Assembly (NCBI RefSeq): GCF_024320865.1 | Contig: NZ_JANDBD010000002.1 | Coordinates: forward strand, 620,001-684,000 | Direction: 5' to 3' | DNA: 64,000 nt | Source of the DNA: Mycolicibacterium arenosum | GTDB taxonomy: Bacteria > Actinomycetota > Actinomycetes > Mycobacteriales > Mycobacteriaceae | Shown: one piece after another, positions 45,354 through 55,413 of the stretch | Layout: each line of letters opens with the position of its first letter | Numbering within the stretch: the first letter of the stretch is position 1 | Notes under the pieces: generated by a model | Databases searched by the model: none | Seen by the model: the letters and a program-made list of their open reading frames with translations, nothing else | What the model was told of the DNA's origin: nothing | Program-made: the position numbers and the translations under genes

Positions 45354-46625
45354 TCAGCCGAACAGGCCGTCGCCCAGGTACCGGTCGGCGCCCTGCACAC
45401 CGGGCAGCACGAAGAAGAATCCGCCGCCGACCGGCAGGATGTACTCCTCCAGCGGCTCGCCCGTGAGGCGCTCCTGCACCGCGAGGAACCCCTTGTTGAG
45501 GCTGCGCTGGTAGGCGATGAACGCCAGACCCTGATCGAGACGGCCCGCGCGGTCGAAGCCGCGTGAGTAGTTGAACCCGCGGCGCAGGATCAGGTTCTCC
45601 TCGGTCTCCGGGGTTCGCGGATTGGCCAGTCGGATGTGCGCGTCGAGCTTGATGCGCGTGCCGTCCGGGTCTCTCGCGTAATCGGGGTCGTCGAACTCGT
45701 CGCTCATCCCCATCGGAGCGCCGCTGATCTTCTCGCGACCGATCAGGTTCTCCTGCTCGATGAGCTGCGTGCGGTCCCAGAACTCGACGAACATCCGGAT
45801 GATCCGCACGGCCTGATACGACCCGCCCGCCGTCCACTCGGGCTCGCCCGAGCCGGGCTGCACCCAGACGTGCCGATCCATGACGCCGGGATCCTCGACA
45901 TCGAGGTTGGCTGTTCCGTCCTTGAAGCCCAACAGGTTTCGGGGTGTCGACGCCTCCGACGTCTGGCCCGCCCCGATTCCGCGGGCGTAACCGTCGATCA
46001 TCCACTTGAGGGTGAGGTCGCTGCGGGTGCGACGCATGATCTGCCGAAGCGCGAACTGCACGGTGTCGTTGTGCCCGGCTTCGAAGACGATCGAGATGTC
46101 ACCGTGGGACAGCTTCGGGTCCAGTCGGTCGTTGGCGAGGAACGGCATCGTGACCAGTTCCCTCGGCTTGAGGTCGACGAGTCCGAAGCGGTTGTCGAAC
46201 ACCGACGCACCCAGGCCGACGAGGATCGAGAGGCCGTCCGCAGGCGGATGCGAGCCCAGGATGCCCGAGTCGACGGGCGGGAACTCGGGGTTGCGCACCT
46301 CCGGCGGCGTGCCCGACATCAGTCCGCGGATCTCGTCGGTCAGGTTCTCCAGCACCCGCTGCAGTCCGGCCCGGTCCCGCGTCTGCAGGTTGAACGACGC
46401 GATCAGGCCCTGCTCGGGGATCGGCAGGGTGGTGATACCGGCCTGATGCGGTCCCTCGAACGGGGTGAAACCGCCCCCTCGCGAGGACGGTTTTCCCGAG
46501 TGTCGTCCGGAGTCGGTGAGCGCCAGGGTGGCGCCGACGCCGACAGCCGCCCCGGCCCCCGCACCCAGGGCTCCCGCGACGAAGCCTCGACGCGAGAGAC
46601 CTTGGCGTGGTTGCCCTTCCGTCAC
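45354..46625 (-). CDS. efeB: Deferrochelatase/peroxidase EfeB (DyP-type, Tat-exported)
   Basis: A 423-residue dye-decolourising-type haem peroxidase. SRRGFVAGALGAGAGAAVG (residues 11-29) is a twin-arginine signal peptide. GFKDGTANL (about 233) is the DyP G-x-x-D-G motif with the catalytic aspartate. DAHIRLANPR (about 330) has the proximal haem histidine. EfeB works outside the membrane with EfeO to oxidise ferrous iron or take iron from haem. The GTG start at 46625 overlaps the efeO stop. Confidence 0.93.
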   Translation of the reverse strand: MTEGQPRQGLSRRGFVAGALGAGAGAAVGVGATLALTDSGRHSGKPSSRGGGFTPFEGPHQAGITTLPIPEQGLIASFNLQTRDRAGLQRVLENLTDEIRGLMSGTPPEVRNPEFPPVDSGILGSHPPADGLSILVGLGASVFDNRFGLVDLKPRELVTMPFLANDRLDPKLSHGDISIVFEAGHNDTVQFALRQIMRRTRSDLTLKWMIDGYARGIGAGQTSEASTPRNLLGFKDGTANLDVEDPGVMDRHVWVQPGSGEPEWTAGGSYQAVRIIRMFVEFWDRTQLIEQENLIGREKISGAPMGMSDEFDDPDYARDPDGTRIKLDAHIRLANPRTPETEENLILRRGFNYSRGFDRAGRLDQGLAFIAYQRSLNKGFLAVQERLTGEPLEEYILPVGGGFFFVLPGVQGADRYLGDGLFG

Positions 46626-47551
46626 TTAAGGCCCAGGACTCCGCTGACCGTCGACAGCTTCTCGGACAGGCCGGCCAGCTGCGACTTGAGCGCGTCGACA
46701 ACCGGCGGCTGCACGGTCACGGCCGGGCACAGCGGGGACGGGAACTCGCTGCCCTCGATGCAGTAGTTCACCCAGCCGTCTCCCTGGCGCAGCGGGCGCA
46801 TGGTGTCGAAGAGCTCGGAGAAGCCCGCCGTGATCTCGCCGAGCAGCGCCGGATCCTTCGCCGACAGCGCCGCCGACAGCTTGTCGACCGCGACCTGCGA
46901 CCCCTGAAGGTTGGCGTCGAAATCCCACAGGTCGGTCTTCGAGTAGCGGTCCTCTTCGCCGGTGAGCTTGCCCTGCGAGACCTCTTCGATCAGCTCGGCG
47001 GCGCCGTTGGCCACGTTGATCGGCTCGACCGTGACGCCGGGAATCGCCGCCTTCAGGTCGGCGATGTCCTTGTCGAGTTGGTCGGCGAAGGGCACCGCGC
47101 CCTCGGTGGTGTTCTTCTCGAAGAGGTAGTACTCGATGCGGTGCCACCCGGTGAACGCCGGATCGTCGACGCCCGAGAAGTCGTCGACGCGCGAGTCGGT
47201 CTTCGCGTCGGTGTCCTCGACCAGTTCGGCGATGGGCTCGATGCGCTCCCACGGCTGGCGGGACGGCGCGAACGCCGCCTGCGCGGCTTTGACGTCGCCG
47301 GCCCGGACGGCGTCGGTCAGTACCTTGACCGCGCCGACCAACTCGTCGGCCTGCGCGACCGCGTACGCCTTGTACTCGTCGGCGGCCTTCTGCAGTTCGG
47401 GGCTGGGGGCAGCCGCGGCCGACGTGCTCGAGCTGGATTCGCTCGCGCTGCTGCTGCTCGACTCGGTGGATCCGCTGTCGCCGCCTGAGCAACCGCCGAG
47501 AACCAGAGCCACTGCGACAGCCGACACCGGCCAGGCGAGTTGCCTTCTCAT
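46622..47551 (-). CDS. efeO: Iron uptake lipoprotein EfeO (M75 domain)
   Basis: A 309-residue lipoprotein: signal peptide RRQLAWPVSAVAVALVLGGC with lipobox LGGC (Cys about 21), then a Ser-rich spacer (about 24-48), then an imelysin/M75 helical domain with the metal-binding motif HRIEYYLFE (H-x-x-E, about residue 137). It lacks the N-terminal cupredoxin domain of E. coli EfeO, as in EfeM-type proteins. It should bind iron outside the membrane. No efeU permease gene is adjacent in this window, so the permease is either elsewhere or missing. Confidence 0.88.
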   Translation of the reverse strand: MRRQLAWPVSAVAVALVLGGCSGGDSGSTESSSSSASESSSSTSAAAAPSPELQKAADEYKAYAVAQADELVGAVKVLTDAVRAGDVKAAQAAFAPSRQPWERIEPIAELVEDTDAKTDSRVDDFSGVDDPAFTGWHRIEYYLFEKNTTEGAVPFADQLDKDIADLKAAIPGVTVEPINVANGAAELIEEVSQGKLTGEEDRYSKTDLWDFDANLQGSQVAVDKLSAALSAKDPALLGEITAGFSELFDTMRPLRQGDGWVNYCIEGSEFPSPLCPAVTVQPPVVDALKSQLAGLSEKLSTVSGVLGLK

Positions 47552-47599
47552 ACAGCCTCCTTTGAATAGTCGCGCGTGACACTACAACGTCTGACATGC

Positions 47600-47618
47600 A
47601 AAGGGTAGGCACCCCTAA
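47600..47618 (-). promoter_or_regulatory. IdeR/DtxR-like box upstream of efeO
   Basis: On the minus strand TTAGGGGTGCCTACCCTTT matches the DtxR/IdeR consensus TTAGGTTAGCCTAACCTAA at 13 of 19 positions, 48 nt before the efeO start. It would give iron-dependent repression of efeOB. Confidence 0.5.
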
Positions 47619-47733
47619 TTTCCAGAAACCATTCGGGGGACGACCGCGTGATGTGCGTTCTCGCTTACCGTTGGGAGCCGGGGTCCACGGTCAGGGCACT
47701 ATTGATGCGGAACCGTTCATCTGAGGGAGTCTG

Positions 47734-48465
47734 TTGTCACCGAAGCGCTGGCTGACGGCTGTTGTGGTTATCGCCGCAACAGCCCTGCTGATGGCGTCCT
47801 CGTGTTCGTTCCGGGCCGGCTCGCCGATTCCGGAGGGCGTGCCGCCGCCGCCCGGTGATCAGGTGCCGCAGATCGACATCTCGGTCAAGGGCAGGCCCGC
47901 CGACCAGCTGCACCAGTGGGCGGCGGAACGGGCACCGGCGCTGGGCATCCCCGTGACGGCACTCGAGGCGTACGCGTACGCCGCCCGCGTGGCCGAGGTC
48001 GTCAATCCCAAGTGTCATCTGGCGTGGACGACGCTCGCGGGCATCGGCATGGTGGAAAGCCACCACGGCACGTACCGCGGGTCGGACGTGGAGCCGGGGG
48101 GTGACGTCGTCCCGCCCATCCGTGGAGTGCGTCTCGACGGCTCGATGGGCAACCTGGCCATCGAGGACACCGACGGCGGCCAGCTCGACGGCGACGACGA
48201 ACTCGATCGCGCCATGGGGCCCATGCAGTTCATCCCCGAGACGTGGAAGCTCTACGGCGTCGACGCCAACAACGACCGCGTCATCTCACCGGACAACATC
48301 GACGACGCGGCGTTGTCGGCCGCGGGCTACCTGTGCTGGCGCGGCAAGGACATGCAGACCGCCCGCGGCTGGATGGAGGGCCTGCGCGCCTACAACCTGT
48401 CCGACCAGTACGCCCGCACCGTGCGCGATTGGGCGACGGCCTACGCCGAGGGCCGCCCGCTGTAA
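47734..48465 (+). CDS. lpqU: Lipoprotein LpqU, lytic transglycosylase-like
   Basis: A 243-residue exported protein (Rv1022 counterpart). TTG 47734, preceded by GAGGGAG, gives signal peptide SPKRWLTAVVVIAATALLMASSC with lipobox ASSC (Cys about 24). The SLT-like domain begins with AGIGMVESHHGTY (about residue 103), where the glutamate is the likely catalytic acid. AMGPMQFIPETWKLYG (about 160) and AGYLCW (about 194) are lytic-transglycosylase motifs. It cleaves peptidoglycan glycan strands. The location before eno is conserved. Confidence 0.9.
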   Translation: MSPKRWLTAVVVIAATALLMASSCSFRAGSPIPEGVPPPPGDQVPQIDISVKGRPADQLHQWAAERAPALGIPVTALEAYAYAARVAEVVNPKCHLAWTTLAGIGMVESHHGTYRGSDVEPGGDVVPPIRGVRLDGSMGNLAIEDTDGGQLDGDDELDRAMGPMQFIPETWKLYGVDANNDRVISPDNIDDAALSAAGYLCWRGKDMQTARGWMEGLRAYNLSDQYARTVRDWATAYAEGRPL

Positions 48466-48508
48466 CACTCCGCTCGCCCCTGATGAACGGTTGGGCGACA
48501 CCCACTAG

Positions 48509-49831
<1,323 letters not shown>

Positions 49832-49873
49832 GGTTCGGTCTTTTCATCACGTACTCCCGTAACGTGAAAGCCT

Positions 49874-50572
49874 ATGCCCGACGCCAAACGACCCGACCCC
49901 AGGAGGCGCACTCCCGCGTCGCGCCCTGGTAAGGGCGGCGGGGTTCGGGGCCGACCCGGCGGGGCCGCCCCGATCCGGCGGGAGATCCGTGCGGCTCCGG
50001 CGCGACCGGTGCAGGAGCCCGTCGACGAGGACCTCGTCGAGGAGACGGACGACGAGGCCGCCGACGCCGGAGTCATCGACACCATCCGGTCGGCGATCGC
50101 CGACGCCGCCGAGCAGCAGTCGGAACAGCGCTTCGGCTCGGCCGCGCGACGCGCGGCGATCCTGGCCGCGGTGGTCTGCGTGCTGACGTTGACGATCGCG
50201 GGCCCGGTGCGGACCTACTTCTCGCAGCGCGCCGAGATGCGTCAACTGGCCGAGGCCGAAGCGCAACTGCGAGCGCAGATCGCCGATCTCGAGCAGCAGC
50301 GGGTCAAGCTCGCCGACCCCGTCTACATCGCGTCGCAGGCCCGCGAGCGACTGGGCTTCGTCATGCCAGGTGAGATCCCCTATCAGGTGCAGCTGCCCAA
50401 CCGCGTCGGCGCTGACGCGAGCCCCGACGGCGCCGTACCGGCCGGCCCACCGCCCGGTCAGCCGTGGTACACGTCGCTGTGGCACACCATTTCCGATGCG
50501 CCACACGGGGTTTCGTCGCCCACCCCGGCGCCGCCCCTGCCCGCGCCACCGCCCCCCGCTCCCGGTGGTTGA
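49874..50572 (+). CDS. ftsB: Cell division protein FtsB (DivIC-type)
   Basis: A 232-residue septum-formation initiator (Rv1024). A long charged, Pro/Arg-rich cytoplasmic N-terminus (about 1-90) is followed by one transmembrane helix (ILAAVVCVLTLTIAG, about 96-110), an external coiled coil (MRQLAEAEAQLRAQIADLEQQ, about 122-142) and YIASQARERLGFVMPGE (about 151), the family signature. The tail is proline-rich. It links FtsL and FtsQ in the divisome. It overlaps the next gene by 8 nt. Confidence 0.93.
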   Translation: MPDAKRPDPRRRTPASRPGKGGGVRGRPGGAAPIRREIRAAPARPVQEPVDEDLVEETDDEAADAGVIDTIRSAIADAAEQQSEQRFGSAARRAAILAAVVCVLTLTIAGPVRTYFSQRAEMRQLAEAEAQLRAQIADLEQQRVKLADPVYIASQARERLGFVMPGEIPYQVQLPNRVGADASPDGAVPAGPPPGQPWYTSLWHTISDAPHGVSSPTPAPPLPAPPPPAPGG

Positions 50573-51059
50573 CCCGGCTGATCTGGACGCCGTCGCCGCG
50601 CAGCTGGGCCGTGAGCCGCGGGGTGTCCTGGAGATCGCGTACCGCTGTCCGAACGGCGAACCGGCAGTGGTGAAGACGTCGCCGCGGCTGCCTGACGGCA
50701 CGCCCTTCCCGACGCTGTACTACCTGACGCATCCCGTGCTGACCGCGGCGGCGAGCAGGCTCGAATCAGCCGGTGTGATGCGCGAGATGACCGAAAGGCT
50801 GCTTGCGGACCCGGATCTCGCCGCAGCCTACCGCCGGGCACACGAGTCGTTCCTCGCCGAACGGGACGCCATCGAATCGCTCGGCACCACGTTCAGCGGG
50901 GGCGGGATGCCGGACCGCGTCAAGTGCCTGCACGTGGTCATGGCTCATTCGCTGGCGAAGGGGCCGGGCGTCAACCCCTTCGGTGACGAGGCCTTGGCGA
51001 TGCTGGCCGTCGAACCCGCGATGGCGGGCATTCTGGACCCCGAGAGGTGGGTGCCGTGA
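50565..51059 (+). CDS. DUF501 protein (Rv1025-like)
   Basis: A 164-residue conserved actinobacterial protein. GTG 50565 lies inside the end of ftsB, and the next gene overlaps its stop, so ftsB, this gene and ppx are translationally coupled. PTLYYLTHPVLTAAASRLES (about residues 49-68) and GMPDRVKCLHVVMAHSLAKG (about 113-132), with conserved Cys and His, are the DUF501 signatures. Biochemical function is unknown. The fixed neighbourhood with ftsB and ppx suggests a link to division or phosphate metabolism. Confidence 0.88.
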   Translation: MVDPADLDAVAAQLGREPRGVLEIAYRCPNGEPAVVKTSPRLPDGTPFPTLYYLTHPVLTAAASRLESAGVMREMTERLLADPDLAAAYRRAHESFLAERDAIESLGTTFSGGGMPDRVKCLHVVMAHSLAKGPGVNPFGDEALAMLAVEPAMAGILDPERWVP

Positions 51060-51997
51060 CCCGGACAGTGGCCGCGATCGACTGCGGTACCAACTCGATT
51101 CGCCTGCTGATCGCTCAGGCGGAGGGCGGCGGTCTGCGCGATGTGCATCGCGAGATGCGGATCGTCCGGCTGGGGCAGGGGGTCGACGCGACGGGGAACT
51201 TCGCGCCGGATGCCATCGAGCGGACCAGGGCGGCCCTGACCGAGTACGCCGAACTGCTTCGCGTGCACGATGTCTCAACCGTGCGGATGGTCGCCACGTC
51301 GGCGACGCGCGACGCGGGCAATCGCGACGAGTTCTTCTCGATGACCGCGGAGGTGCTCGGCGCGGTGGTGCCCGGAGCAATCGCCGAGGTGATCACCGGG
51401 ACCGAGGAGGCGGCGTTGTCGTTCCACGGTGCGATCGGCGAACTCGACAGCGCCGCAGCGCCGTTCGTCGTCGTCGACCTCGGTGGCGGATCGACGGAGG
51501 TGGTGCTGGGTGAGCATGACGTCGCGGCGAGCTTCTCGGCGGACATCGGCTGCGTGCGGCTGACCGAGCGCTGTCTGCACTCCGATCCGCCGACGGCCGA
51601 CGAGATCGATGCGGCCAGGGCCGTGGTTCGGGCTGCTCTCGGCCAGGCCCTGCGCGTCGTGCCCGTGGAGAGCGCGCGCACGTGGGTGGGCGTCGCGGGG
51701 ACGTTCACCACGCTCGCCGCCCTCGCTAAGCGCATGGCGACATACGACTCCGAGGCCATCCACCTCTCGCGGGTCGGGTTCCCCGAACTCCTGGAGGTGT
51801 GTGGCGAACTGCTCGCGATGACGCGGCAGCAGCGGGCGGTGCTCGGACCGATGCACGAGGGCCGGGTCGACGTCATCGGCGGCGGCGCCATCGTCGTCGA
51901 GGAACTGGCGCGTGAGCTGGGGGAACGCGCGGGAGTCGACGAACTGGTGGTCAGCGAACACGACATTCTGGACGGCATCGCGCTGTCACTGCTCTGA
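51056..51997 (+). CDS. ppx: Exopolyphosphatase/GppA-family phosphatase
   Basis: A 313-residue member of the sugar kinase/Hsp70/actin superfamily. AAIDCGTNSIRLLI (residues 6-19) is phosphate loop 1. ATSATRDAGNRDEFF (about 83), ITGTEEAALSFHGA (catalytic Glu, about 118), VVDLGGGSTEVV (loop 2, about 141) and VIGGGAIVVEEL are present. It corresponds to Rv1026 (Ppx2), a single-domain enzyme that degrades polyphosphate and possibly pppGpp. The GTG at 51056 overlaps the DUF501 stop. Confidence 0.93.
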   Translation: MTRTVAAIDCGTNSIRLLIAQAEGGGLRDVHREMRIVRLGQGVDATGNFAPDAIERTRAALTEYAELLRVHDVSTVRMVATSATRDAGNRDEFFSMTAEVLGAVVPGAIAEVITGTEEAALSFHGAIGELDSAAAPFVVVDLGGGSTEVVLGEHDVAASFSADIGCVRLTERCLHSDPPTADEIDAARAVVRAALGQALRVVPVESARTWVGVAGTFTTLAALAKRMATYDSEAIHLSRVGFPELLEVCGELLAMTRQQRAVLGPMHEGRVDVIGGGAIVVEELARELGERAGVDELVVSEHDILDGIALSLL

Positions 51998-52076
51998 CGC
52001 GTCGGTTTGAGCGTCGAGGGGTCCGGGTAACTGTCGTCTGCTCGCATCGGGCGAGGCGGTTTCGGAGGGAGCGACC

Positions 52077-52343
52077 ATGGCAGACGGTGACGATCCGTTG
52101 AAGGAGATCTTCGCAACGGGCGCACTACTCCTGGTGGTGGGAGCCATCATCGGGGGAGTGATCGGCGCGGTGGAACTCGGTCAGAGCAGCGCTGCGACGG
52201 CCATCATCGCGTGGGCCGCCGCTGCCGTCGGATTCGGCATCAGCCTGGCCTACTTCATGGCGGATGCCCGCAAGGGTGAGGAGCCTGCCGCCGAACTGCC
52301 GTTCCCCAGTTGGTTGAGGACCGACTCCGACACTGTTCGCTGA
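52077..52343 (+). CDS. Small membrane protein of unknown function
   Basis: An 88-residue protein with two predicted membrane helices (about residues 14-33 and 40-61) and a hydrophilic tail. An AGGGAG-like RBS (GGAGGGAGCG) precedes ATG 52077. It is 79 nt after ppx in the same direction. I do not recognise the family. Confidence 0.6.
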   Translation: MADGDDPLKEIFATGALLLVVGAIIGGVIGAVELGQSSAATAIIAWAAAAVGFGISLAYFMADARKGEEPAAELPFPSWLRTDSDTVR

Positions 52344-52371
52344 TCGCGAGCGAGCCCGCGGCGATTCCGCC

Positions 52372-52482
52372 TCAGCGGCGCACGTTGCAGTTCGGGGGAT
52401 TACCGCAGTGGTGTCCGCCGTCGCACGCGTTGCACTTGCAGGTACAGCCGCCCCGCTGAACGGGAGCCTGGGAAAACTTCAT
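52372..52482 (-). CDS. Metallothionein-like Cys-rich peptide (36 aa)
   Basis: A 36-codon gene. After a nine-residue lead (KFSQAPVQR) the peptide reads GGCTCKCNACDGGHHCGNPP, then NCNVRR. It has six cysteines (13, 15, 17, 20, 26, 32) in C-x-C-x-C-x2-C-x5-C-x5-C order and two adjacent histidines. AGAGGTGG lies 7 nt before ATG 52482, a good RBS. The size, Cys pattern and lack of aromatic residues after Phe3 fit a metallothionein that binds Zn, Cu or Cd. It does not look like M. tuberculosis MymT. It follows prpE at 61 nt on the same strand, but an AT-rich stretch (52500-52540) suggests its own promoter. Confidence 0.75.
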   Translation of the reverse strand: MKFSQAPVQRGGCTCKCNACDGGHHCGNPPNCNVRR

Positions 52483-52543
52483 GCGAACCACCTCTGTTGA
52501 CTCAATCGACTATCAACATATGACTACTTCACAATAGTTCGAA

Positions 52544-54430
52544 TCACGGTGAGTGGGAACCACTTCGCAGTACGGGCGTCAGCGCCTCGAGCACGGAGAC
52601 GTCTTCGATCGTCGACGGTGGCGCTTCGGCTCGGCCGTCGGCGATGCCGCGCATGGTCTTGCGCAGGATCTTGCCGGATCTGGTCTTCGGCAACGCCGCG
52701 ACGACGTCGACGCGCTTGAGTGCCGCGACGGCGCCGATGTTCTCGCGTACGGAGGCGATCAGGGCATCGGCGAGACCCTCGTCGGACGCGCCGGCCTTCA
52801 GCACGACGAAACCGCGCGGCACCTGCCCCTTGATCTCGTCGGCGACGCCGATCACCGCACACTCCGCGACCGCGGGATGGGCGGCGAGGACGGCCTCGAT
52901 GGCCCCGGTCGACAGCCGGTGGCCGGCGACGTTGATGACGTCGTCGGTGCGGCCCATGACGAACAGGTGGCCGTCGCCGTCGCGGTAGCCGCCGTCGCCC
53001 GACAGGTAGTAGCCGTCGAACGCCGAGAGGTAGGAGGCGACGAAGCGGTCGTCGTCACCCCAGAGCGTGGGCAGCGTGCCGGGCGGCAGTGGCAGCTTGA
53101 CGCAGATCGCGCCCTCCTCGTCCACGTCGGCCTCGGTGCCGTCGGGCCGCAGTATCCGTACGTCGTAACCGGGCATCGGCACCGTCGCGGAGCCGGGTTT
53201 CAGCGGAAGATGCTCCACGCCTACCGGATTCGCCGCGATCGACCAGCCGGTCTCGGTCTGCCACCAGTGATCGACGACGGGGATCGCGAGCTTCTCCGTC
53301 GCCCAGTGGTACGTGCCGGGGTCGAGTCGCTCGCCGGCCTGGAAGAGGTACTTCAGCCCGGTCAGGTCGTAGTCGGCGAGGTACTTGGCGTCGGGGTCCT
53401 CCTTCTTGATCGCGCGCATCGCGGTCGGCGCGGTGAACAGCACCTTGACGCCGTGCTCTGAGGCGACGCGCCAGAACGCCCCCGCGTCCGGGGTGCCGAC
53501 GGGCTTGCCCTCGTAGAGCACGCTCGTCGCACCGAGGAGCAGCGGCCCGTAGACGATGTAGGAGTGGCCGACGACCCAGCCGACGTCCGACGCCGCCCAG
53601 TACACGTCGCCGGGATCGGTGTCGTAGACGTGGCGCATGGTCCAGAGCAGCGCGACGGCGTGCCCCCCGTTGTCGCGCACGATGCCCTTGGGCTTGCCGG
53701 TGGTGCCGGATGTGTACAGGACGTAGAGCGGGTCGGTCGATGCGACCGGGACCGGGTCGACGGCTTCGGCGCCAGCGATCGCGGCGGCCCAGTCGACGTC
53801 GCGGCCGTCGACGAGGTCGCACGGAAGCTGCTCGCGCTGCAGGATCACACACGCCGGGGTGTCGTGTTTCGCCATCTCGAGTGCGGCGTCCAGCATCGGC
53901 TTGTAGGCCACGGTGCGGGTCGGCTCGATCCCGCACGACGCGGATACGACGACGGCGGGCCGGGCGTCGTCGATGCGGGCCGCGAGCTCGTTGGCCGCGA
54001 ACCCGCCGAAGACCACCGAGTGCACCGCCCCAAGCCGTGCGCAGGCCAGCATCGCGATGACGGCTTCCGGCACCATCGGCAGGTAGATGACGACCCGGTC
54101 GCCCTTGCTCACGCCGAGGGTGCGCAGCGCGCCCGCGAAACGCGCCGTCTCGTCGAGCAGCTCGCGGTAGGTGTAGGTCCGCTTGGCCCCCGTGACCGGG
54201 GAGTCGTAGATCAACGCGGCCTGGTCGCCCCGTCCGCCGTCGACGTGCCTGTCGAGCGCGTTGGCGCACGTGTTGAGCTCACCGTCCGGAAACCACCGGT
54301 AGAAGGGAGGATTCGAGTCGTCGAGGATTCGGGTCGGCTCACGGGTCCACGTGACTGCACGGGCGGCGTCGGCCCAGAATGCGGCGGGATCATCGATGGA
54401 GGCGTCGAACAGTTCGCGGTACCCGGACAT
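52544..54430 (-). CDS. prpE: Propionyl-CoA/acetyl-CoA synthetase family (PrpE)
   Basis: A 628-residue AMP-forming acyl-CoA synthetase. LYVLYTSGTTGKPKGIVRD (about residue 236) is the AMP-binding loop. WWQTETGW (about 390), YYLSGDGGYRDGDGHLF (about 480), GRTDDVINVAGHRLSTG (about 500) and the C-terminal PKTRSGKILRKTMR with the acetylatable lysine (about 595) are intact. The length and the N-terminal block AVTWTREPTRILDDSNPPFYRW resemble PrpE more than Acs. It activates propionate, feeding methylcitrate or methylmalonyl-CoA pathways. Confidence 0.9.
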   Translation of the reverse strand: MSGYRELFDASIDDPAAFWADAARAVTWTREPTRILDDSNPPFYRWFPDGELNTCANALDRHVDGGRGDQAALIYDSPVTGAKRTYTYRELLDETARFAGALRTLGVSKGDRVVIYLPMVPEAVIAMLACARLGAVHSVVFGGFAANELAARIDDARPAVVVSASCGIEPTRTVAYKPMLDAALEMAKHDTPACVILQREQLPCDLVDGRDVDWAAAIAGAEAVDPVPVASTDPLYVLYTSGTTGKPKGIVRDNGGHAVALLWTMRHVYDTDPGDVYWAASDVGWVVGHSYIVYGPLLLGATSVLYEGKPVGTPDAGAFWRVASEHGVKVLFTAPTAMRAIKKEDPDAKYLADYDLTGLKYLFQAGERLDPGTYHWATEKLAIPVVDHWWQTETGWSIAANPVGVEHLPLKPGSATVPMPGYDVRILRPDGTEADVDEEGAICVKLPLPPGTLPTLWGDDDRFVASYLSAFDGYYLSGDGGYRDGDGHLFVMGRTDDVINVAGHRLSTGAIEAVLAAHPAVAECAVIGVADEIKGQVPRGFVVLKAGASDEGLADALIASVRENIGAVAALKRVDVVAALPKTRSGKILRKTMRGIADGRAEAPPSTIEDVSVLEALTPVLRSGSHSP

Positions 54431-54504
54431 ACCCGAACGCTATCGCTGCGAGCGCGCTTTCACGGCCGCTTCGCCGGTGACTTCAGCCGATACCGGCGGT
54501 ACCG

Positions 54505-54516
54505 TATAGTTCGGGC
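54505..54516 (+). promoter_or_regulatory. Leaderless promoter of the alpha/beta hydrolase gene
   Basis: TATAGT (54505-54510) ends 6 nt before ATG 54517, the spacing expected if transcription begins at the start codon. No clear -35 is seen. Confidence 0.5.
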
Positions 54517-55413
54517 ATGATTACTGACGCCATGTCAACGACGACCGCGCCGCCGGCGATCGCCGGCGTGCGTCGCTCATTCGTCGAAGCGCGCGGAGTG
54601 CGTTTCCACGTCACCGAAGCGGGTCCTGAGGACGGCCGCCCGGTGCTGTGCCTGCACGGCTGGCCGCAGCACCACTGGGTGTACCGCAGCCTGCTGGCCG
54701 ACCCGCCGCCGGGACTGCGGATCATCGCCCCCGACCTACCCGGCTACGGCTGGTCCGGACCGCCGCCGCACAAGTGGGCCAAGCAGGACGTCGCCGACGA
54801 CGTGCTGGCGCTGTTGGACGCGCTGGGCATCGAGCGCACCCTCCTCGTCGGCCACGACTGGGGCGGTTTCATCGGGTATCGGATGCTGCTGACCGCGCCC
54901 GAGCGCATCGAGGGCTACCTGGTCTGCAACATGGCCCACCCCTGGCAGACGCCGCGCACGCTGGCGCCGCACTTCTGGCGTTTCCTGTACTACCAGCCGA
55001 TCGTGGCCGCCGCCGGCGTTGCGCTACAGCAGCGCACGCCGTACCTGCGGAAGATGATCTTCGGCATCGGCCCGAAGGCGCATCGGGTGAGCCGGGAGGA
55101 TCGCCGGGTGTACACCGACCGCTTCCGCGATCCTGTCGTCGCGCGAACGGCCAGGGACACTTACCGGACCTGGTTGGTCAACGAACTGCCCGCGAACGGA
55201 CGGACCCCCGAGGAGCGCCGGGCGACGATGCCCATTCGCGCGTTGTTCGGCGTCGGTGACGTCGCGATTCACCACTCGTTGGCCTCAGCCAGAACCGCCA
55301 AGGCCGACGACTACACGGTCGAATTCGTCGAGTCGGGCCACTTCATCCTCGACGAACGGCCGGAGTTGGTGCGCGCCAAGCTGATCGCGTTCGCCGACGA
55401 ACTCGCCCCCTAG
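54517..55413 (+). CDS. Alpha/beta hydrolase, epoxide-hydrolase-like
   Basis: A 298-residue protein. CLHGWPQHHWVYRSLL (about residue 47) is the oxyanion HGxP motif. VGHDWGGFIGYRML (about 110) has Asp as the nucleophile, typical of epoxide hydrolases and haloalkane dehalogenases rather than esterases. VESGHFILDERPELV (about 270) has the catalytic histidine. The cap region (about 140-220) contains few tyrosines, so epoxide opening is likely but not certain. The mRNA is probably leaderless from ATG 54517. The stop overlaps the convergent TetR gene by 4 nt. Confidence 0.82.
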   Translation: MITDAMSTTTAPPAIAGVRRSFVEARGVRFHVTEAGPEDGRPVLCLHGWPQHHWVYRSLLADPPPGLRIIAPDLPGYGWSGPPPHKWAKQDVADDVLALLDALGIERTLLVGHDWGGFIGYRMLLTAPERIEGYLVCNMAHPWQTPRTLAPHFWRFLYYQPIVAAAGVALQQRTPYLRKMIFGIGPKAHRVSREDRRVYTDRFRDPVVARTARDTYRTWLVNELPANGRTPEERRATMPIRALFGVGDVAIHHSLASARTAKADDYTVEFVESGHFILDERPELVRAKLIAFADELAP

